The notes under the pieces were generated by a model. The model saw nothing but the letters and a program-made list of their open reading frames with translations, made no database searches and was not told the origin of the DNA. This document shows, piece by piece, positions 7,301 to 10,000 of a stretch of 10,000 nt of DNA. Both the position numbers and the translations under genes were made by a program. The first letter of the stretch is position 1. Every line of letters starts with the position of its first letter. The DNA comes from Eimeria necatrix (lineage: Eukaryota; Apicomplexa; Conoidasida; Eucoccidiorida; Eimeriidae), in the NCBI RefSeq assembly GCF_000499385.1, contig NW_013654729.1, positions 1 through 10,000 on the forward strand. Reading direction: 5' to 3'.

Positions 7301-7407
7301 GTGCGAAGAGGCAGCAGCAGCAGCAGCAGCGGCAGCAGCAGCAGCAGCAGCAGCAGCAGCTGCTGCTGCTGCTGCTGCTGTGGTGCTTTCCATAGAGCCA
7401 TCTGCAT
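3005..7407 (-). CDS. MEMO family protein (MEMO1 homologue), 14 exons
   Basis: Joined minus-strand exons: 7407-7291, 7153-7105, 6907-6826, 6554-6480, 6275-6160, 5932-5821, 5616-5555, 5186-5155, 4363-4317, 4124-4061, 3867-3819, 3598-3528, 3429-3352, 3088-3005. From the ATG at 7293-7291 the product is 307 residues (human MEMO1, from memory: 297); from the in-frame ATG at 7407-7405 it has 38 more. It follows MEMO1 from end to end with few gaps. Human metal-site residues have counterparts: His49 (PHAAFVYSG, residue 46), His81 (LLLAPWHQ, residue 80), Asp189 and His192 (STDWSHWG, residues 186 and 189), Cys244 (HNRICG, residue 244). MEMO proteins resemble LigB-type non-haem iron dioxygenases, and human MEMO1 has been linked to cell motility, redox and copper/iron handling; the parasite role is unknown. 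Introns are 98-791 nt, all GT-AG except intron 5 (GC-AG). Phases agree at every join. Confidence 0.93.
3095..3180. repeat. (AAAT)n microsatellite in the last MEMO intron
   Basis: About twenty near-perfect AAAT units, with minor interruptions after 3150. On the gene's sense strand this is (TTTA)n and runs straight into TTTCTTCAG, the acceptor of exon 14, so it supplies the pyrimidine-rich tract. Confidence 0.93.
4391..5141. repeat. Self-complementary (TAGC)n tract in MEMO intron 8
   Basis: About 750 bp of AGCT/TAGC tetranucleotide repeat with point changes (AGCC, TGGC, TTGG) and short unique breaks, for example near 4505-4520, 4690-4740 and 4870-4930. The unit is its own reverse complement in register, so any part can pair with any other. 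It fills nearly all of the 791-nt intron 8, which has no telomere-like array. Confidence 0.95.
5292..5456. repeat. Second (TAGC)n tract, in MEMO intron 7
   Basis: About 165 bp, dominated by an 8-bp higher-order form, GCTAGCTG, between 5330 and 5395. It lies between the CCCTAAA and TTTAGGG arrays (sense strand) of intron 7 and is separated from the larger tract by exon 8. Confidence 0.93.
5684..5728 (-). pseudogene. Degenerate duplicate of the end of MEMO exon 6, inside intron 6
   Basis: On the minus strand this stretch matches 5864-5820 (the 3' end of exon 6 plus the first donor base) at 34 of 45 positions by hand count. It reads AIPIHVRFLKTMLPE against the functional SIALQIPFLKTVLPE. Each copy is followed by an AGGGTTT array, so exon end and array seem to have duplicated together. 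The copy has a possible GT donor (GTCCAG) but no good acceptor, and including it would repeat the segment, so I treat it as a relic. A mutually exclusive exon cannot be fully excluded. Confidence 0.7.
6710..6755 (-). pseudogene. Possible decayed copy of the MEMO exon 3 donor region, inside intron 3
   Basis: This resembles 6797-6840, which spans the end of exon 3 and the start of intron 3. The telomere-like part matches as expected, but the similarity continues into non-repeat bases: TTTACGGG at the donor, then ATGGCC beyond a 2-bp longer, GC-rich middle. On the minus strand it ends in GGCCC|GTAAAC, like the true GTCCC|GTAAAC. The length difference shifts the frame, so it is not coding. Confidence 0.45.
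7315..7380. repeat. (CAG)n-(CTG)n block inside MEMO exon 1
   Basis: CAG units with one CGG interruption change to CTG near 7360, giving an inverted repeat. On the sense strand they encode Gln7, Leu9, Pro, Leu6 if translation starts at 7407; otherwise the block is 5' UTR. Confidence 0.85.
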
Positions 7408-7548
7408 CCGCAGCAGCACAGCTGAAGCGGCAGCGGAGGCCCTAAACCCTAAACCCTAAACCCTAGCCCCCAAGCGATCCCGTTTGCTAGGGTTTAGGGT
7501 TTAGGGTTTAGGGTTGGGCTGGAAGTGCTTTAAAGGCGCGAAAGCTGC

Positions 7549-7571
7549 GGGGGGCCCCTTGGGGGCCCCCC
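7549..7571. other. GC-only hairpin, 10-bp stem and 3-base loop
   Basis: GGGGGGCCCC at 7549-7558 pairs with GGGGCCCCCC at 7562-7571 around a TTG loop. It lies about 140 bp upstream of the earlier MEMO ATG. A function as terminator or regulatory element is not shown. Confidence 0.75.
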
Positions 7572-8090
7572 GAGGGTTTTGCTGCATGTGGCTTCTGTTT
7601 TGAGGGTTTAGGGTTTAGAGGGTTTGTTAAAAACCATTTAAAGTAAATAAAAAATAAAAAAAGAAATTAAATAAGCTCAGGGAGAAGAAGGGGCCTCGAG
7701 GGAAGCGACTGGAGCGGAAACCCTAAACCCTAAACCCTAAACCCCAAACCCTAAACCCTACACCCTATTTACCTTTGCGAAACCCTAAACCCTAAACCCT
7801 AAACCCTTGAAAGCAAAAGGAAAACGAGTTTCTAGCGCCTGGCCAAATACACTAGAGGGCCCCCACGGCTTCTGCTGGCGAAGCTGCTCTAGGGCTTAAC
7901 AACCCTAAACCCTAAACCCTAAACCCTAAACCCTAGACGCTAAACCCTAAACCGTGGAGCTTAAAAACGGCCAAAACCCTAAACCCTTTCCGTCTAAGAA
8001 AGCCAAAACCTCTTCAGTTTCAATTTATTTATTCTTTTTTAGTTTTAATAATTTTTGATTTCGCCGTTGGCGGCGCTGCGCAGCAGTTCA

Positions 8091-8104
8091 GGTGTACGTA
8101 CACC
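8091..8104. repeat. Perfect palindrome GGTGTACGTACACC, second copy
   Basis: Identical to 2649-2662. Read on the minus strand it is followed by TGAACTGC, which parallels TCAAACTGC after the variant at 1575-1588. Confidence 0.8.
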
Positions 8105-8705
8105 CCAGATTGCGCGGCTCGGGGCGTCGGTGGCGCTGGGGGGTTTTCGCGGCGATTTTGGCTGGAAAAAAAGGGAAAAAGGAAATAAAAAGGGAAATAA
8201 AGAATAAAAATGGATTTTTCAATTAAAATAAATCCATTTGAGCCTTTAAATCTCCGCAAATCCGCGGCATCGGCTCAAACTCGCGGCGGCTTCATCTAGC
8301 GGTCAGCCGCGGGCGCCGCTGGGCTCTCCTTTTTGCTTCTTTGCGTTCGTTTTCTTTTTTTGTTTCTTCTTTTATTCCATTTGATTAAATTTAATTCAAA
8401 TTTTCCTTTTTTTCCCCTTTTCAGCCGCTCTTTTGCCCGCCCGAAGCGCCGCGCAGCTCCCGTCGATGCTATTTCCCTGTTTCCAGCTGGCCCCGCAGCC
8501 TAAACCCTAAACCCTAAACCCTAAACCCTAAACCCTAAACCCTCAGCCCGACCATTTGCGGCGGGCTCTTTGCGAACCAGTGTCGGGTGTCTAGCCACCT
8601 CGTTCTGGTGTACCTGCAGCTCCCCGGCTATCTGCAGCTTCTTGAGCTGTACAGACAGCTCAGCAGCTTTTGCTGCAGCAGCAGCAGCGCCTAAGGGCCT
8701 CCCGG

Positions 8706-9100
8706 GGTGTATCGGCAGCTATTTGAGGTGTATCGGCAGCTATTTGAAGTGTATCGGCAGCTATTTGAAGTGTATCGGCAGCTCTCCAGGTGTATCCGCA
8801 GCTCTTCAGGTGTATCCGCAGCTCCTGAGGTGTATCGGCAGCTATTTGGGGTGTATCGGCAGCTACTTGGGAGCCCTTTGAGGTGTATCGGCAGCTCTTC
8901 AGGTGTATCGGCAGCTCCTCAGGTGTATCGGCAGCTATCTGGGGTGTATCGGCAGCTAATTGGGGTGTATCGGCAGCTTTTGAGGTGTATCGGCAGCTAA
9001 TTGAGGTGTATCGGCAGCTTTTGAGGTGTATCGGCAGCTAATTGAGGTGTATCGGCAGCTTTTGAGGTGTATTGGCAGCTTTTGAGGTGTATAGACAGCT
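8706..9100 (+). repeat. 19 tandem units of 20/21 bp, core GGTGTATCGGCAGCT
   Basis: Units start at 8706, 8727, 8748, 8769, 8789, 8809, 8829, 8850, 8882, 8902, 8922, 8943, 8964, 8984, 9005, 9025, 9046, 9066 and 9086. The 15-bp core is strongly conserved and the 5-6-bp linker varies (ATTTGA, CTTCA, AATTGA, TTTGA). Unit 8 carries an 11-12-bp insertion. From 8943 to 9065 the units alternate 21 and 20 bp, a 41-bp higher-order dimer. Mixed unit lengths change the reading frame, so the ORFs through it are not a coding repeat. The last unit is diverged (GTGTATAGACAG) and abuts the Q/Y-rich exon, where it can act as its acceptor. Confidence 0.95.
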
Positions 9101-9482
9101 CAAAAAAATGCAGAATTATCCCTACAGCTTCTCAACACCTCCTGCTGCAGTGTACGGGGTGGGGGGCTACGGCTGGGACCCTTACAGCAGCCAGCTGCAG
9201 CAGCAGCAGGTGCTGCTGCTGCAGCAGCAGCAGCAGCAGCAGCGCCGCCCGCGCAAGTGCCCCCTCATACTTGCTGCTGAGGCCGTCGGCTGGTGCCTTT
9301 CTGCTGCTGCTTGTGTCTGCTGCGCTGCAGTAGGTGCTGTTGTGTCTTGCTGCCACGCAGCAGCAGCAGAAGCTGAAGTCCTCATTGACAGCAGCCAGCA
9401 GCAGCAGCTGCTGCAGCAGCAGCAGCAAACGCCCTACAAGCAGTACCAGGCCTACAGGCAGACCCAGGCATATAATTACTAA
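9099..9482 (+). CDS. 3' coding part of a Gln/Tyr-rich protein, family not recognised
   Basis: The frame runs from an acceptor-like TATAGACAG (AG at 9097-9098), or from an ATG at 9108, to TAA at 9480-9482. It encodes MQNYPYSFSTPPAAVYGVGG, YGWDPYSSQLQQQQ and further Gln runs, and ends TPYKQYQAYRQTQAYNY. Low-complexity Tyr/Gln/Gly tails of this kind are common at the C-termini of RNA-binding proteins, but no domain is visible here, so that is only a suggestion. Between the Gln tracts lies a Cys/Ala-rich stretch of different composition (LSAAACVCCAAVGAVVSCC). It is bounded by a GT at 9257 and an AG at 9390-9391 and is probably a 135-nt intron, whose removal keeps the frame (QQQRRPRNSQQQQLL). Upstream exons, if any, lie before the 8706-9100 repeat and were not identified. 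Confidence 0.6.
   Translation, partial: LKKMQNYPYSFSTPPAAVYGVGGYGWDPYSSQLQQQQVLLLQQQQQQQRRPRKCPLILAAEAVGWCLSAAACVCCAAVGAVVSCCHAAAAEAEVLIDSSQQQQLLQQQQQTPYKQYQAYRQTQAYNY
9257..9391 (+). other. Probable 135-nt frame-preserving intron in the Q/Y-rich gene
   Basis: Donor CGCAA|GTGCCC, acceptor ATTGACAG|CAGCC. The length is a multiple of three and there is no in-frame stop, so retention would add 45 residues rich in Ala and Cys, unlike the Gln/Tyr-rich flanks. It has no telomere-like repeats. Compositional contrast is the main evidence. Confidence 0.5.
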
Positions 9483-9483
9483 T

Positions 9484-9606
9484 GGGTTAATTAATTAATT
9501 ATTAATCAATTATTATTAATAATTAATTAATTAATTAATTAATTAATTAATTAATTAATTATTAATAATTATTTAATAATTAATTAATTGGTTAAAATTA
9601 ATTATA
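9484..9606. repeat. (TTAA)n/(ATTA)n AT-only spacer
   Basis: About 120 bp consisting almost entirely of TTAATTAA-type repeat, self-complementary. It separates the Q/Y-rich stop codon from the tentative minus-strand gene end, so it may hold the 3' UTRs of both. Confidence 0.9.
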
Positions 9607-9647
9607 TGCCAACTCAAAAACTGCGGATCGGCGGGGCGAGGCCATAG

Positions 9648-9714
<67 letters not shown>

Positions 9715-10000
9715 TGCAAGCGCATTGTCGCTGCGTCGGGGTACAGCAAACCCTCGCGGCACGTAGCACAGCAGCACCCAAACCCTAAACCCTAAACCCT
9801 CGGCAAATTTGTTCTGCTGCTCGAAGGGTTTAGGGTTTAGCTAGGGTTTAGAGTTTGTTTCGAATTATTTCATTTGTTCTTTTCAATTTCAAACCACCAA
9901 AGTTTCCTTTCAAAAGACTCACAGGCCCAGAGCCTTTTAAACGTGCTGCTGCTGCAGTCGCTGCTGCTGCTGCTGCTGCAGTCGCTGCTGCTGCTGCTGC
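9598..10000 (-). CDS. Tentative 3' end of a minus-strand gene with homopolymer tracts, partial
   Basis: The right-edge exon (10000-9923) ends at a perfect donor, GGGCCT|GTGAGT, after CAG-repeat sequence that reads as Ala, or as Ser with FKRLWA, depending on frame. A second exon starts after GCTTGCAG (first base 9713) or GACGCAG (first base 9730). In one frame it encodes a long Ala run, then VAMASPRRSAVFELAYN and TAA at 9600-9598. The phase-1 Ser frame joins the 9713 site without a stop. Between them the sense strand has CCCTAAA first and TTTAGGG later, the polarity seen in confirmed introns. No family is recognised and repeats make the frame uncertain. Confidence 0.3.
9651..9713. repeat. (CAG)n tract with a CAA interruption
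   Basis: About twenty CAG units interrupted by an ACAG step at 9670. It lies within the tentative minus-strand exon, where it reads as Ala, Leu or Cys depending on frame. Confidence 0.9.
9778..9857. repeat. Inverted pair of telomere-like arrays
   Basis: CCCTAAA units at 9779-9800 and TTTAGGG units at 9826-9857 lie about 25 bp apart, facing each other as in the introns of the MEMO gene. They lie in the putative intron of the right-edge minus-strand gene. Confidence 0.9.

Larger units (their letters stand above)
6480..7407 (-). other. MEMO exons 1-4 (N-terminal part) and start choice
   Basis: Exon 2 (7153-7105) encodes VLRPSYQAGTWFPGT, matching the family's R.AS.AGSWY motif. Exon 3 (6907-6826) encodes AELRAEVDSLLESAE and ends in VKAIAVP with Pro split over donor CC|GTAAAC. 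Exon 4 (6554-6480) begins HAAFVYSGSTAAVGYKQMQ. Exon 2 has no Met, so the start must lie upstream. Exon 1 ends in ATG|GTGAAG at 7291, so translation could begin with that ATG, giving M then GVLRPSY, close to the short human N-terminus. It could instead begin at 7407, adding a Gln7/Leu-rich stretch encoded by (CAG)n/(CTG)n. An acceptor-like CCGCTTCAG near 7425 suggests a further 5' untranslated exon. The exon 4 donor (AGAGT|GTACGC) is the least certain join; AGA|GTGTAC is the alternative. Confidence 0.85.
3296..7515. repeat. Telomere-like (AAACCCT)n/(AGGGTTT)n arrays in MEMO introns
   Basis: More than twenty arrays of roughly 2-8 units. Plus-strand CCCTAAA arrays include 3296-3337, 3611-3670, 4135-4177, 5208-5244, 5627-5674, 5761-5817, 5939-5990, 6279-6336, 6421-6471, 6563-6605 and 6916-6965. 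TTTAGGG arrays include 3484-3520, 3769-3801, 4024-4053, 4268-4302, 5511-5539, 6112-6157, 6811-6823, 7070-7099, 7264-7276 and 7489-7515. Exon islands usually have TTTAGGG on the left and CCCTAAA on the right. All lie inside introns or at the gene's 5' flank; this is not a chromosome end. Confidence 0.95.
7408..8705. other. Region upstream of MEMO and of the Q/Y-rich gene, no confident gene
   Basis: It holds telomere-like arrays (7439-7465, 7489-7515, 7720-7806, 7901-7950, 7975-7986, 8499-8542), a GC hairpin at 7549-7571, A-rich DNA at 7625-7675 and 8165-8235, and a T-rich strand at 8330-8422 ending in CCCCTTTTCAG. That last site is a good plus-strand acceptor, and the 70 bp after it (8425-8495) are open in frame, so an upstream exon of the Q/Y-rich gene may lie there; I could not identify its product. 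Promoters for the divergent genes should lie in this interval, but no core element can be named. Confidence 0.5.

Noticed and set aside
8570..9000. ORFs with repeats such as VYRQLFE or CIGSYL
   Set aside because: The tandem repeat has mixed 20- and 21-bp units, so no frame yields a constant peptide repeat; openness is a by-product of the unit sequence.
8706..9100. CRISPR array
   Set aside because: Linkers are only 5-6 bp and nearly identical, there are no spacers, and the DNA is eukaryotic.
9132..9428. Two minus-strand ORFs rich in Leu, Cys and Ala
   Set aside because: They are antisense readings of the CAG/CTG tracts in the Q/Y-rich gene.
1684..9857. A true telomere or chromosome end
   Set aside because: The arrays are short, occur in both orientations, and lie inside introns of conserved genes spread over the whole window.

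Overview
The window looks like nuclear DNA of a coccidian apicomplexan, most likely Eimeria. The basis is dense (AAACCCT)n/(AGGGTTT)n telomere-like arrays scattered through introns, abundant (CAG)n/(CTG)n tracts, and genes made of many short exons. Species cannot be set from the sequence alone. Single-frame ORF finding fails here because most exons are 30-120 nt; the gene models below come from reading islands between repeats, splice sites and reading phase, checked against known protein families.

Layout: (1) 3-1050, plus strand: the 3' end of a gene for the regulatory subunit of cAMP-dependent protein kinase (PKA-R), three exons covering the end of cyclic-nucleotide domain A and all of domain B. 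(2) 1051-3004: AT-rich, repeat-rich intergenic DNA with no confident gene. (3) 3005-7407, minus strand: a 14-exon gene for a MEMO family protein (MEMO1 homologue). It is complete or nearly so: 307 residues from the ATG at 7293, or 345 from the ATG at 7407. All the metal-site residues known from human MEMO1 can be placed. Its introns hold nearly all the telomere-like arrays and about 0.9 kb of (TAGC)n. (4) 7408-8705: upstream/intergenic DNA with arrays, a GC hairpin and AT-rich blocks. (5) 8706-9100: a 19-unit tandem repeat of 20/21 bp. (6) 9099-9482, plus strand: the last coding exon(s) of a Gln/Tyr-rich protein, family not recognised. (7) 9598-10000, minus strand: a tentative 3' end of another gene, rich in CAG-encoded homopolymers.

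PKA-R and MEMO are convergent, MEMO and the Q/Y-rich gene divergent, and the last pair convergent. Nothing suggests an operon-like or functional link; the genes are ordinary eukaryotic neighbours.

The most interesting signal is how the repeats are arranged relative to the genes. In 9 of the 15 introns of the two good gene models, the sense strand carries CCCTAAA arrays just after the donor and TTTAGGG arrays just before the acceptor, so the intron ends are complementary. Two introns must use GC-AG splice sites to keep the protein alignment, and in one of them the repeat itself supplies the donor.
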